Of a stretch of 64,000 bases of DNA, positions 11,247-23,624 are shown piece by piece. Origin of the DNA: Mrakia gelida. Lineage: Eukaryota > Basidiomycota > Tremellomycetes > Cystofilobasidiales > Mrakiaceae. The translations under genes and the position numbers were made by a program. Every line of letters starts with the position of its first letter. Position 1 is the first letter of the stretch. The notes below the pieces were generated by a model, which saw only the letters and a program-made list of their open reading frames with translations, made no database searches and was not told the DNA's origin. The DNA lies in the NCBI GenBank assembly GCA_024345305.1, contig BRON01000002.1, positions 620,001 through 684,000 of the forward strand. The letters are read 5' to 3'.

Positions 11247-13299
11247 ATGTTCGGCGAGGATCACTCCGAGTCACCCAAACAGCTGTCTCCCTGGGCCACT
11301 CCCAATCGAATCCAAACGCCCTCCTCCTCCCTCTCCCTCTCAATCTCACAGCCACTCTCCTCCCTCGCTTCCTCGTCCTCGTCCTTACACAAGAGCTCAT
11401 CGGAAGAGGCTGAGATCTTCTCTGGAGAGGTCACATCGTCAGGGAGCGACGAGGACGACGTGGAGGAGCTGAGAGACGAGCTCGCGGCTTCCTCCTTCTC
11501 CTCCCCTGGGGCTGTCGGAGGAGCTGGAAGAAGATCGACGGTCGATGCGAGCAAGAGCAGACCTAGGAGACTCAGTGCGGAAGACGACGATAAGGGTCAC
11601 ATCGAGTACAAGGTAGGTCCCTGGTCTCTCTCCTTCTTTCCTTCTTCCAGCAGCTTCCGAAAATGAATGCTGACATCGGTCTTGCCCTTCCTTCCCTCTT
11701 CAGCTCAAGCTCACCGCCGCGACGCCAGACCGCTTCAACAGACTCGTCACTCAGCTCAAGTGGAGACTGCTTCAAGGAGGAGGAGAGGCCATGTACGAGA
11801 TCGGAGTTCTTGGTTCGTTCTCTACGAGCTCATTTCATCGATCATCCCTCCGAACAACCCATCTCACCTTCTTCCTTCCCATCGCTCTCCCCTTCCCTAC
11901 AGACGATGGAACTCTGGTCGGACTCAGTCGAACCGACCTCCTCGCATCGTTACGAACCCTGGAGAGGATGGCTGACGAGCTTGGTGCTACGGTGGTGGTC
12001 CTCAAGGAGATCCGACTCGCGAAGAACGAGTCGACGGGATCGCTCGGAGACGACGGAGGGAAGAGGAGGAAATGGGAGCAATGGAAGGCTTTCGCTGATG
12101 GGAAGGAGAAGATAGCCGCTGCTGCTACGAAGGAAACGTCATCGTCGAAGAAGCCATGTTCGAAGACCTCGGACTCGGTGGATCCCTTGTCCTCGCCCAA
12201 CGGCCCTACCTCGTCCACCTCTCCCTCCAGCTCAACTCCCATCCTCGGACAGTCCAAGTCTCCTACCGCCAACGCCGTCTCCTACTCTCCCAACTTCGCC
12301 ATCTCCCCTATCGCCGACCTCCCTTCCTCCATCTCGGGAACTACCGACGAGCTTCACGTCCTCCTCAAAGCCCAGGATCGCTCGAGCAGGAAGAAGCGAA
12401 ACACCTCCATCCTCGATGATCATCCCCTCGAGCCTCCTACCGCCAATCTCCCAGCCACCTCTCTTCCCTCCTCCAAGGGCATCAAGGTCCGTCGGCACAA
12501 GGTCGTCAAGCCGGAAACGGAGTCGGACGACGAAGGAGGCATGTTCTCAGTCTTCGATCTCGACCTCGACGCGTCGTCGCCTCCTCCCAAACCCAAGCCT
12601 GCTCCGAAGGTGTCGAGGAAGAAGGCGCACGAGGACGAGAAGGCTGCGAGGAGAAAGCTAAAGAGGGCTTTGAAGGACGAGGAGAGCATGAGGTGTCTCT
12701 GGGGAGGTGGAGAGGAGGTGGTGGTTGGAGGAGACGAGGACGACGATGGAGGTTGGGCGGGACAGAGTCTCGACGTTTGGGGAGATGACGGAGGAGCGGT
12801 CGAACAGCAGTCACATTCGAACTCCAACGGATCAGCCTCTACACCCCTCGACGCAGAGGTCGAGCCCTTCTCTCTCCCTCCCTCGGATCATCTTCTCGTT
12901 CCTCCTCCTCCCTCGTCCTCGACCTCTTCCTCCTCAATCAGCATCCCTTCAACCTCCCCAACCAACACCATCACCTCCTCCAAAACTCCCACAACCCCTC
13001 CAACTCTCTCCACCTCCCTCACACCCTCTCCCTCCCCTCTCCTCCTCCCAACCTACCGTCCTCCCTCCTCCCTCCTGTCGACAACTCCCAGAGCAGCCTT
13101 CCCTCCCATACACGTCCCCAAGAGCGGAATCCTCTCCCAGGAGATCGAGGATGGGTCCGAGAGGATCTGCGTTGAGGCTCTGGTGGTGAGGAAGGAGATG
13201 GAGGGCCACTTGAACTTCGAGGACGTAGGAAGATGGATGAGCGGAGGAGGGAAGTGGGGAGAGGAGGATCCGCTGGCCGCGTTGGCTGCTTTGGTTTGA
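11247..13299 (+). CDS. GTPBP1/2-like protein lacking a GTPase domain
   Basis: Three exons (11247-11612, 11704-11812, 11903-13299) encode 623 residues. Residues about 115-195 match the conserved N-terminal module of GTPBP1/GTPBP2 GTPases: HIEYKLKL, RFNRLVTQLKWRL, GEAMYEIGVL, DDGTLVGLS, SLRTLERMADELGA. In animals that module precedes an EF-Tu-type G domain involved in ribosome surveillance. Here no P-loop (GxxxxGKS/T), DxxG or NKxD is found; the rest is Ser/Pro/Thr-rich disorder with acidic stretches, ending in a short conserved-looking segment (ERICVEALVVRKE). It is either a divergent regulatory relative or a family member that lost its G domain. Function is unassigned. Confidence 0.75.
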
Positions 13300-13655
13300 G
13301 GGGGGAGGTTCGTTCGTGTTAGCTCTCTTGTCTTCGTTTTAGCATTAGTCTCGGTATCGTTTGTTGCTACTTTCTATCTCACTGTATTCTGGCTCTTACT
13401 CTCTCGTTGCTGGGGGAGGAAAGAGGGAAGGGAGCAGAACAGCGCGGAGAAACAGACGACGCGTCGAGGGTTCTTCTTCGAGAAGGTCAATCAACCATCG
13501 GCTTCCTTCCTTTTTCTCTCGCACCGCACCGACCTCCGATCGTTCCTTTCCTTCCAAGGTCGGCGCTCGGCAATGCTCAACCAGATCTTCCTACTCTTCG
13601 GAGGAAAACACCGAGCTTTCCCCACTTCTCTCCCAACAACCATCACGAACCAACC
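13300..13655. other. Intergenic region before GH5 gene
   Basis: 356 bp between two plus-strand genes. It contains the terminal part of the GTPBP-like transcript and the GH5 promoter and leader, including one ACGCGT site near 13450. No gene seen. Confidence 0.4.
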
Positions 13656-16600
13656 ATGTCAGTGCTCCTCCTCCCTTCCTTCTCTGACCTCACAGCTACT
13701 GAAGCTCTCTGATCACTTCTCGCAGGTCAACCTACAAGATCGAGATCCCAGCTGCCTCTCCCCCTTACGAAGGAGGTCTGTTGAGTGAGTGTGAGCGAGC
13801 GATGAGTTTCGAGCGAGCTCATCTTCTTCGTCCTTCACTTCCTTCCAAGAGCCTCGTTTCATCGTTGCTTTCGTCGCTGACTGCTTGTAATATCTCTCTC
13901 TACCTTTCGTTATGCTCGTCTGTAGAAGTCCAAGGTTCGCTCTTCTCTTCCCAGATGAGGAGATGGAGGCGAGACGATCGAGCTTCGAGCTCAGTCGGGT
14001 CATGCGTGCGTTCGACCGTTCTTTGCCTCGTCTGACTCCCCCTTGGCTTCGAAACTTCCTCTAGGAAACCAAATCGTGAACGAGCGAGGAGAGGAAGTCA
14101 TCCTCAAGGGTGCTGCTATCGGCGGATGGCTGAACGTGAGCTCTCTTTCTTCGCTCGACCGTTCGACGTCGCATTCCATCTCCTCTCCCTCTGCGTGAGG
14201 TTCCTCTTCCTCGAGCTGATATCTCTGTGTGTTTACGAACTCATCAGATGGAAAACTTCATCACCGGTCAGTAGACGACCCGCTTCGAAACAAATCGGGA
14301 GAAGAGAGAAGATCTCCGTGTTCGCATCCAGCTTACCCGCGTCGCGAAACTTCTCATCCCTCAGGCTACCCCGGCCACGAAACTGCAATGAGGAAGTCAC
14401 TCAAGGGAGTCATGGGGAAAGAAAAGTACGATCGGTTCTTCAACGGGTTCTTGGAGAACTTCTTCACGGAGAAGGACGCAAAGTTCTTCGCTTCGGTTCG
14501 TCGTCGTCTCTTTCGCTCCTCCTCTCTGCTGCTCGTCGAGCTGGCACTGACATCGCCTCTCTGCGAACAATGCCCAGCTCGGTTTGAACTGCATTCGAGT
14601 CCCTTTCAACTACCGACACTTCGAGTCCGAGTGAGTCCCGAGCTTCGAGTTCGACGCGTCGAATCAGCTCTCGCTGATCGTCTCTTCCTTTCCTTCCCTT
14701 CCAGCGACAAGCCGTGAGTCCATTCTCGGTCTCTTGAGCTCAGTGCGCTTTCCAGTTTGACCTCGTTCACTTCTTGGCAGTGGTGTTTGGCTCGAGGAGG
14801 GTTTCCAGTGGCTCGAGAGGGTCGTCAACCTCTGCGCTGCTGAAGGCATCTTCGTGATTCCCGACATGCACACGGTACCAGGAGGTAAGTGATCTCTCTT
14901 TGATCCTTTTATCTCAGTCTTCGATGCTGACGCTATATTTTTTTTCGTCCGCGCAGGTCAAAACATCGACTGTTCGTCTCCTCCGCCCGTTCCCCCAATG
15001 AGACGCGTCGAAACTGACGTTTTTTTTCCTCTCGTGCAGGGCACTCGGACTCAGGAATCCATCGAGCGCTCTTCTGGGAGTTCAAGGAGTTCCAGACTCG
15101 AACCGTCAACTTGTGGAAGGAGATCGTAAGACGTTACAAAGAAAATACTTAGTGAGTTCGACCTCGACGCGTCTCGACTTCGACTCCCTCGCTGACTAGA
15201 CTACGCTTTACAGGATTGCCGGCTGGAACGTGCTGAACGAGCCGACGGACGAGGAGCATACTAGACTTATCTCGTTCTATGATCGAGCTGAGAAGGAGAT
15301 TCGAAGCGTTGATCCGGAACACATCCTTTTCCTCGTGAGCATTTAGGCTTCTCGTTCGAGTTGCCCTTCCTTCGGGACGCTGAATGAGACTCGACTTTCT
15401 TTCTTCTTAGGACGGAAATACCTTTGCTGGAGACTTCAGTTACTTCACCGAGCCTCTTCCCAACGCCGTGTTCGTCGCGTCGCCCTCCTCTCCCTCGCCT
15501 TTTTCTTTGCTGACTTTCTACTTCCTTTTCCGCTCACAGCTACGCCTATCACGATTGTCAGTCTATTCTCGTCCTGGACGAGCTCTTGTCTTAGTCGCGG
15601 TACGTCTCTCTCGCTCGCTGATCTCTTCCTCCTCGCGACTTTTCTTTTTCAGACACCAACTTCGGTTTCGACGAAGGAGGAGGATACCAAGCTACGGACG
15701 AGCAGAAGGCAAAGCTGAAGAGGAGCTTCGCGCGTAAGGTCGAGTTCATGAAGTCTCACAACGGACCGATGTGGAACGGAGAGTGAGCCCTTCGCGAAGA
15801 TTACGTCGAGTGAGTCGAAAGCGAGCGAGAACGAACGAAACTGACCTCCCCCTCCCCCTCCCTTCCTCGCTCCAAGATTCGGACCAGTCTATCGAAATGT
15901 TTCAGACGGACCTGGATGGGAGAAGAAGAACGAGGAGAGATACACGGTTCTCAGAGATCAGCTCGACATGTGAGTCTTCCGGCGAGCGAATCGAAACGCG
16001 TCGATCGTCTTCGCTGACCTCGAGTCTCTTTCCTTCCTGTTGCCCTCTAGCTACACCGAGGCTCGAACCAGCTGGTCGATCTGGCTCTACAAGGACATCG
16101 GCTTCCAGGGAATGGTATACACCGATCCCGAGGGACCGTACATGAAGCTCCTCGCCCCTTTCCTCGCGAAGAAGAAGAGACTCGGCGGTGAGCTCGACGT
16201 TCTTCTTCTAACTTGACTCTTGCTTGTCTCACCACTGACCTATGGGACTCTCGATCCTTACCAGCCGACAAGTGGGGAGCCGACATCAGCCCGATCCAAC
16301 ACGTCAGTCTTCCGTCCTTCGTTTTCGTCGCGTCGCCTCGCATCCGATACTGACGTCTTTCCTTCTTCCTCTCTCCTTAGATCTTCCAATCCGTCGAAGA
16401 CTGGATTTCTAAGGAGGTTCCTCACATCACTGAGAAGTACCCTCCCGTGAGTATGACCTCGTTCTCGTCGCGAAGCCATGGTTGCCTCTTCTTCGTTCTC
16501 GTTCTCGTTCTCACCCTCTTTCCTCTCTGGCAACTTCAACTCAGATCTGGAACGTTACCTCCCACGTCGGAAGACTCATCCGAAATATCCTCGTCAGCGA

Positions 16601-16824
16601 AGAGCTCTACCCCGAGGTACGTTTTCTCGTTTTTCCTCGACCTCGCCCTCAACCTCGACGCGTCGCTCCACCGCTGACTCCGTCCCTCCCCTTTCATCCT
16701 CAAGTTCTCCGCGTACTTCAAGGATCTCAGCCTCGAAGAGATTGACGCTCTCACCTCCTCGTTCAAGTTCGAGAACTGCAAGCAGAGGGAGGGACTCAAC
16801 GAGATTCTTCGACAGCGAGCTTGA
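13656..16824 (+). CDS. GH5 family glycoside hydrolase (exo-beta-glucanase-like), with in-frame TAG at one splice junction
   Basis: Twenty-one exons would give 478 codons. Family marks are LKGAAIGGWLNMENF, LGLNCIRVPFNYRHFES, FVIPDMHTVPGGQN, the acid/base Glu in GWNVLNEPT and the nucleophile Glu in WNGEFGPV. No signal peptide is visible, so an intracellular beta-glucosidase or glucanase is likely. Two exons are 9 nt long (13926-13934, 14705-14713). The start codon is split: AT at 13656-13657, G at 13726. Exon 11 ends in TA at 15151 and exon 12 starts with G at 15214, making TAG as codon 195 where relatives usually have Trp (TGG). Reading frame and homology continue intact after it. Either a recent nonsense change, a sequencing error or readthrough; no alternative splice avoiding the stop is convincing. 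Confidence 0.82.
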
Positions 16825-17051
16825 GAATGGCGGCGTTTCGTTTTCTACCTGTTGTTTCTCTCGATATCATGACCCATCACGTTTTCCTTCTATTTACACT
16901 CTCTTCGTGCGCGTCTGAGTCTCAGCAAGATTGATCCGAGAAGAAGCTGCTCCCACTGCTACACGAGCGACCTTCGTCCCGCCGCCTCAGATCCACCTCG
17001 ACTCGCTCTCGCAGCAAAGAGAGGGTGACAGGCCATTCACTACGCGATAAT

Positions 17052-19473
17052 CTACTCTTCCACCACCCTCCCGAGATGAACCATCGTCTCAAACGTGAAC
17101 TCCTTCGTACTCGTGTCCTCCTCCTCCTTCTCGCCGTCCTTCCCCTTCCCGCCCTTCTTCGTCGTCTCGGTCGCGTCCGCGGGATCCTCCGACTTGTACG
17201 TGTACGAGACTCGGAGGGTGAACTAACAAACGCGAATGCAATCCAAGCCAAGCGAAGCGAGAAGGGAGTCAGTCAGCTCGAGTTTCGACGAACCCAAAGA
17301 CGAGTCTCGATTCGATTCTAACTCACATCCAGGTCCCCTCTCACCAACACACCTTCCTTCCCACTGCCCACCTTCACCTCCATCCCCACCTCCGTCACGT
17401 TCCCTCTCCTCTCCAGCAGAACCACCGCCTCCTTTTTCCTCATCGTGCTCCCTCGCCCCTTCGTTCCCGACAGCTCAGCGGCGGGAGTACCCTCGAGGAG
17501 GGAATCGATGTCGTCCTCGTCGTCGCCGTACTCCCAGGGGTCTGCAAAAGCCGAGACGGGGAAGGTAGTTAAGGGGAGGGTGATTTGGAAGGGAGGTTTG
17601 GTCGTTGCTGAGGTCGTGGTGGTGGGCGAGGAGGATGAGGGAGAGGAGAGGATGGGCTCAAGGGAGGCAGGGTTGGATTTGTTGGAGGCGAGAACGAGAG
17701 GGACCGGAGGGAGGATGGAGAGAGAGATGGTTATGGGATCGAAGAGGGGGTTGGTGAAGGCGAGACGGTAGGAGTACTGATCAGAAGCGGAAGGAAAGGA
17801 AAGGAAGGCAAGTCAGCGTTTCGACATCAGACGCGTCGTTCTCGCTCCTCCTTGTCTTCGCTCCTCCGCTCTTTCAGCGTCCATCTTCAGGTTCCGAATC
17901 GTGAAGCCGAGAACATTGAACTCACACTCGCACCCCTCCTCAACTCATCCCCTTCCACCACCGGCGTCGCAACAACAGGCAGCACGCTCAATCTGCTGCT
18001 CCCAGGTCTCCTCCCCGTTCCTCCTCCCAACCTCGGATCCGTCGGAAGCCTCCTCGCGATTTCGATCGTCGGCAGGTACGAAGCAGCGAGAAGCTTGATC
18101 TTGTATCGAACCGACTGAGCCTTCTGCTCAGGTTTGATGAGGATGTGTCGACATTCCGAGCATCGTTTGGTCTTCTTCGAGTGGAGGGGAGTTCGGGGAG
18201 GTTTGAGGTCGCTGGAGTCAACAAGAAAGCGAACGAGGAAAGGGAGGGAAGGATGAGAAGGGAGAGGAAAGGGTGAGTAACGAGAAGACGGCAAAAGGAA
18301 GAGAACAACGCGTCGCGAGCTCGTCGTTTCGAACTCACATAGCTCTCACGCTCTGACTCCACCCTCCTCCCCACCTCTGCTCCAGATCCGCCACACCCTC
18401 CAATGTATCCACCGCACCCAACCAACCCAGCTTGTCATCCTCCGCAAGTCCTCCCGGTCCACTCACGCTCCCCTCGACCCTCGCCTCCCCTCTCGCTCGA
18501 TACGGAGGCACGCTGTCCCCGTCCTTCACTCCTCCTGCATCCTTACTCGGACCTCCTGATCTCCCAGAAGGGACTCTCGATCCACCTGAGTAGCGAGGCT
18601 TGTTCCGAAGCGAAGGGACGTCTCGGTGGAGGGCTGAGGAGGCGGCGAGGATGCTGGAGGAAGGGTTGGAGGAGGAGGACGAGGAAGCGGCTGCTGCTGA
18701 ACGGAGGAAGGGTTCGAAGTGATCTTTGAGACGTTCCAGTTCGAGAGTGTCGGGTGTTTGGTCTTCCATCTTTTGAAGTTGTACTGAGGAGCGAGGGAGG
18801 CAGAGTCAGCGCGAGCGACAAGAGGAGGTCGAGGAGGAGGCAGCTGGAAGCGGGACTTACGAGCTACTCCTGTCGGTTTGTCGAAGGTGATGCCTGCTTC
18901 CGCTGATGACCATCTACAAAAGTTGCAGTAGAGATAGAAGGACGGATCTGAGGGAGTGCTGGGAGTTGGTGGGGGAGGCATTTGGGAGGAGGAGGAAGAT
19001 GGTTGAGCTGGTTGAGGGAGAGGGTCCGTGGAGTTTACGACGAGAGCGTTCGTGCAGTGAGGGCAGAGGAAGCAGTTTCGAGCACATCTGAGGAGCGCAA
19101 GATGATACTGAGGGTCAGCTTGAAGATACGACCGAGCTGTAGAGCTCCAAGGAAGGCGAGAGACGGGACGGAGGGAGGGAAGGGGAAGGAGGAAGGAAGG
19201 TGAGCTCGAACGTCCGACTTACCTGTTGAGTTCTGCTCTTACGCTAGCATTCGGGACCTCGAACAGACAGTGAGGACAGTAGTAGCACGATATCTCAACC
19301 TGGACGCATCGATCGCAGCGGATCGCGTCGCATTCTTCGCAGAAGTATAGATCGTGAAGGTCGTGGAAGTGAGGGGAGGAGGAAGGCAGCGAAGGGTGGT
19401 AGATGATCGGATCCGACGATTGACAAGGGCAGTGGTATCGGACCGAGGGGACGTCGAAGGAGGAAGGGGCCAT
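17052..19473 (-). CDS. Dynactin subunit 4 (p62 family)
   Basis: Six exons (19473-19223, 19087-18861, 18783-18339, 18211-17926, 17776-17327, 17222-17052) give 609 residues. The N-terminal cysteine-rich zinc-binding part is typical of dynactin p62: FCEECDAIRCDRC, SCYYCPHCLFEVP, CARNCFLCPHC, then YCNFCRWSS. Downstream lies a second CxxC (RCSECRHIL) and a beta-rich C-terminal half (YRLAFTNPLFDPI). The protein caps the pointed end of the Arp1 filament in the dynein activator complex and acts in the cytoplasm on microtubule transport. The segment 17775-17925 has an open frame in places but its donor, CTGAC branch site and acceptor mark it as an intron. The gene is divergent from the transporter at 19647. 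Confidence 0.88.
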
Positions 19474-19646
19474 CGTCCGAGAGATGGTGATGCTGATGGT
19501 TGAAGGTCAACTAGAAATCCCGAGAAGGACGACGAAAGAAGGCGATGCGGGGAGGAGTAGGAGTCGAGGACCTCGTTTCGAAGGGGCCATCGATTCGCCT
19601 TCTCCTTCCCGACGTCCATCCTGTCAACAAATCTCATCAACTCAAG
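19474..19646. promoter_or_regulatory. Bidirectional promoter region dynactin p62 / sugar transporter
   Basis: 173 bp separate the two start codons. Co-regulation is only inferred from spacing. Confidence 0.45.
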
Positions 19647-22600
19647 ATGGTAGCAGGTTCAGGACTCGTACTTCCTCACGACGAGAACAACGCCGAAGAA
19701 GAAACCCAACTTCGATGGGTAGGAACACCTTCGTGAGCTCGACCCTTCGTTCTCCTCCGATCATCGCTCGAGCTCACCCTTCCTTCCCTTCCCTTTGCTT
19801 CCCTCCCCATCCGCAGAGTCGCTGGACCGTCGTGGATGAGGGTAATTAGCCCAATCCATCCTATGTCTCCCCATGAGCTTCTAAAAAGCTCTCACTGACG
19901 TCTGATGGTTGTTTTGGAATGACTCTCAGTTCCCCCTCATCACCAGTGGGATGCTCGGAGTCCAAGCCGTCTGGACGATAGAGATGTCCCAAGCTTCACC
20001 TTATCTCATAGAGCTAGGCCTCTCCAAGAGTCTGATGAGTCTCGTATTCGTCGCTGGGTGAGGTTTTCTTCTCTCTCGAGCTGGTTAAGGCGTGTCGTGT
20101 GCGATGAACGAGCTGAGCTCAACATCTCCTCCCCTCCCCTCCCTCGCTCGCAGACCTCTCTCGGGCTTGATTATGCAGCCTCTCATCGGTAAGCTCATCA
20201 GCCTGCTCTCTACTATCTGAACTCCAGGCTGACCAGGCTTTCCTTCTACAGGAATCATCGCCGAGTTCGTACCAGACGAGAGAGAATCGAAACCTTCGAC
20301 GTTCCCTCGTCTCCCTCCGCGGCTGCAAGCTCATCTCTCTCCCTCTTCTTCCCTCTATTTTCAGTCGCTCGAAGTCACGCTTCGGTCGTCGGCGACCCTT
20401 CATCGTGGGAGGGTGCGTTCTTAGCATCGTCGCCATGCTGCTCCTCGGATGGGCAAAGAACATCGCAGCGTTCTTCCTTGGAGGCGGGACGCCTGTCAGT
20501 TTGATCTCGTCCTCTCCCTCACCTCTTCTCTGAGCTCGGACTGACACGAAGATATGCCTTTGAGATCCATAGCACGTCACCTTCAGTATCATCATCGCGA
20601 TTTTCTCGGTCTTCCTGGTAGATTTCTCGGTCAACGCTGGTTCGTCTCTGTCTTTGACGCGTCGTTCTTCCTTCGTCGCGTTCGCTCATGGTTTCTTCGT
20701 CCTTTTGGCACACAGTCATGGCAGCTGACCGAGCTCTTCTCGTCGATACTCTTCCTCCGAACGAGCAAGAAGCTGGGAACGCTTGGGCTGGACGACTCGC
20801 CGGGTTCGGATCGGTCGCGGGATTTTGGATGTTCGTGCTTCGTTTCTCTTTCGACAACTCTCCTCGCGTTTCAACTGACGCGATATCGGATCTTTCACTC
20901 TGCATCCTCTTAATTTAGAGGCAATGTCGACCTCCTCAAAGTCCTCCCCTTCCTGGGCTCAACCCAACTCCAAGCTCTCTCCGTCTTGACCTCCGTCGTT
21001 CTCGTTCTCACTCACAGTTCGTTTCCTCTTCCCTTCGAGCTCCTCCGACTTTCATCCACGCCCTCAGTACTGATGACCTCCGTCTTCTCGATTCACATCT
21101 CGCAGGTCTCACAGCCTACTCGGTCGAAGAACGCGTTCTCATCTCCGACTCGTTCGTCCCGCTCTTACCCTCCGTCCCTCTTACCTCATCCGCGTCTCAC
21201 CTTCTTACTCACCCACTCACTCTCATCCCCTCCCATTCACCCTCCTCCCACAGCCGCCCTCCCCAGTCCTTCCTCCAAACCTTCCGCTCCATCTCCTCCA
21301 CCCTCTTCACCCTCCCCCCTCAAATCCGAACCCTCTGCTTCGTCCAATTCTTCGCCTGGATAGGCTGGTTCCCCATCCTCTTCTTCACCTCCGTCTACGT
21401 CTCCGACCTCCACATCCGCACCTCCATCAACAACCCCAACTCCCGCTGGGCTGGAGCCGACCCTAGCGATCCGGCGCTGTACGAGGAGGCGACGAGAGCG
21501 GGGAGTCGAGCGTTGTTTTGGAACGCGGTGGTTAGTTTCGTGACGGCTGTGGTTGTGCCGATGTTGGTGGCGAAGACGAAGCACGATGGGGACGAGGAGG
21601 AGTGGGAGAGCGGAGGGTGGTTGGAGAGGATGGGAGTTGGAGAGAGGGCAAGGAGTTGGATTGGGGGTTGGAAGGGGTTGAGTTTGGGGTGGATCTGGGT
21701 GGGGAGTCATGTGAGTCAACCTCGATACTCGAAGCGCACCTTGCAGTACTCCCGCTTAGAGTACAGACGAGCTGGATCGATGTACTGACGCGTTTTGTCT
21801 TTGCGTCGTCGCGTCCTCGTCCTTCATTCGCAACAGGCTCTTTTCGCCATCCTGATGTTCCTGACGCTGTTCGTGAAGACGGTCGCAGGTGCGAATCTGA
21901 TCATGGGAGCGACTGGGTTCTGCTGGGCTGTGAGTCTTGGTCTTCCCTCGACAAAGCAACGAGTCGACACGCGCCGAGACTGACTCTTCTTCGTTCGAAT
22001 TCGCCCATTCTTGAAGATCGCTCAGTGTAAGCCGTTTCCTCGTCTTGACCCCCGAATTCCCCTTCAGCTGACGCGTCTCTGTCTTTCCACCTTCCTCGCT
22101 CGCCAGGGGCACCCTTCTCCCTTGTTCGTTCCCCTTCATTCCTGCTCTCGCGCCTGCTCCCTCTCAAACACAAAACCGACTCCCCTCTCTTATTTTCTCT
22201 CCTACAGCTCGGCGAGCTCATCCTAACCGACATCTCCTCCTCCGCATCCTCCAACTCACCTTCCCACCCCGACTCCCTCCCTCTCCGCCGCCGAGGCCGA
22301 AACCGCTCCAACTCAACCCTCCGAATCTCAGGCTCTCAAACCAACGTCAACGAAGAAGCTGAAGCGCTCATGACCACAAGCGAGCTGTACGACGATGGAC
22401 TGAGGACACCGGTGCCGAGGAGTCCTGATCGGAGATTCGAGAGCGAGGAGGAGGAGGAGGAGAAGAAGGGGAGGAAGAACAGTGGGGAGAGCGGGAGTGG
22501 GAGCGAGGGCGAGGGTGGGAATCGAAGGGTGAGAGGGAGCGATGGGGAGGATGAGGAAGATGACGATGAGGAAGCAGATGATGATCTGGTGGAGGAGGAG

Positions 22601-23327
22601 ATGGGTGGAAAGAGGAAGGGGCAGAGTACTGCTGAGAAGGCTGGGGTGATTTTGGTGAGTTTGCTTTCGACGTGTTTCGTTGCTTCGCTTCGCCTCGTCT
22701 TCTCTCGGACGCGCCTGGTGAGGGAGATCGGGCTCGAACTCTGAACTGACCCTCCTCTTTTACTCGATACGTGCATGTTCGCTCGTTGCATAGGGTATCC
22801 ACAACGTTTTCGTCGTCGTTCGTCCGTCGTCCTCTGCTCGTCTCGTTTCTCTTTTCCTAAGCTGACCACCCGCCCCTCTTCCTCCCGTTCAACTCTCAGA
22901 TTCCCCAGTTCCTAGTGACCTTCCTCTCCTCCATCATCTTCTACCTCCTCGAACCCACGCGAGCCGTCATTCACGTCCCCATCCCTCCCAACACCACCAT
23001 CATCGGATCAAACTCAACCGCCACTCTTTCAAACGGAACGATCGCAGATGAGCTGGGAAGAACGGTGCTGAGGCAGACGGTCGAGGCTGGGAAGAAGACC
23101 AGCGACGTGGATGCCGTGGGGTTTATCTTTAGGTGAGTTTGCAAGCGACGAGGAGGCGAGGAGGGCGTGGAGTCGAAGGAGGGAGGAGAAGAGAGACGAA
23201 AGTTGACCCGCTTCGGCGTCGCGTTTGATTCAACAGGTTCGGAGGAGTTTCGGCGATGGTTGCCTGTGTGCTGTGCTGGAGGATGATGCGAGCGAAGGAG
23301 AGGTTGATGGAGAGGGGAGGGGGATGA
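19647..23327 (+). CDS. Sucrose/alpha-glucoside:H+ symporter (GPH/SUT-type MFS transporter)
   Basis: Eighteen exons sum to 704 residues. SUT-type blocks are GPSWMR then PLITSGMLGVQAVWTIEMSQ (TM1), SPYLIELGLSKSLMSLVF, AGPLSGLIMQPLIGIIADRS, KSRFGRRRPFIVGG (the RxGRR loop), NVDLLKVLPFLG, QFFAWIGWFPILFFTS, FCWAIAQWAPFSLLGE and GIHNVFVVIPQFLVT. These match the fungal and plant sucrose transporter family, which imports sucrose or maltose with protons at the plasma membrane. A roughly 150-residue cytosolic loop between late helices is Ser/Glu-rich and strongly acidic (22300-22640), and an extracytosolic loop carries NTT, NST and NGT sequons. Several exons are 10-35 nt (for example 20252-20264, 22017-22026). 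Five or more introns use GTTCGT donors. Confidence 0.9.
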
Positions 23328-23624
23328 GCTCAACGGATCGCTTCGTTTATATTTTGCTCTTACGATGGACTGTTTTTCACGACCCACAGAAACGAAAGAG
23401 CGACTGAGTGCGTGTGAGGTTGACGTAACTAGAGTGCCTTATAGAGAGAGAGGAGACCCGCAGACGATAAGATCAATTGGGGATTCGTGGGCAACGCGTC
23501 GTCTCGTTTGGTTCGTTTTCCAGTCGACCTCATCGCCATCCCCAGTCGCTTCCCACGATGCAGCAGACGAGTACTGGACTGGATAGAAAAACACACGAGA
23601 GGCAGCGGACGTCGATCAAAGTGT

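Noticed and set aside
11413..12115. Several alternate-frame open frames in the GTPBP-like gene
   Set aside because: They run through the intron at 11613-11703 and lack the conserved GTPBP module, which fixes the true frame.
17775..17925. Open stretch reading FNVLGFTIRNLK in the dynactin gene, considered as an exon
   Set aside because: It lies between a GTGAGT donor and a GATCAG acceptor with a CTGAC branch site, and its frame does not fit the flanking exons.
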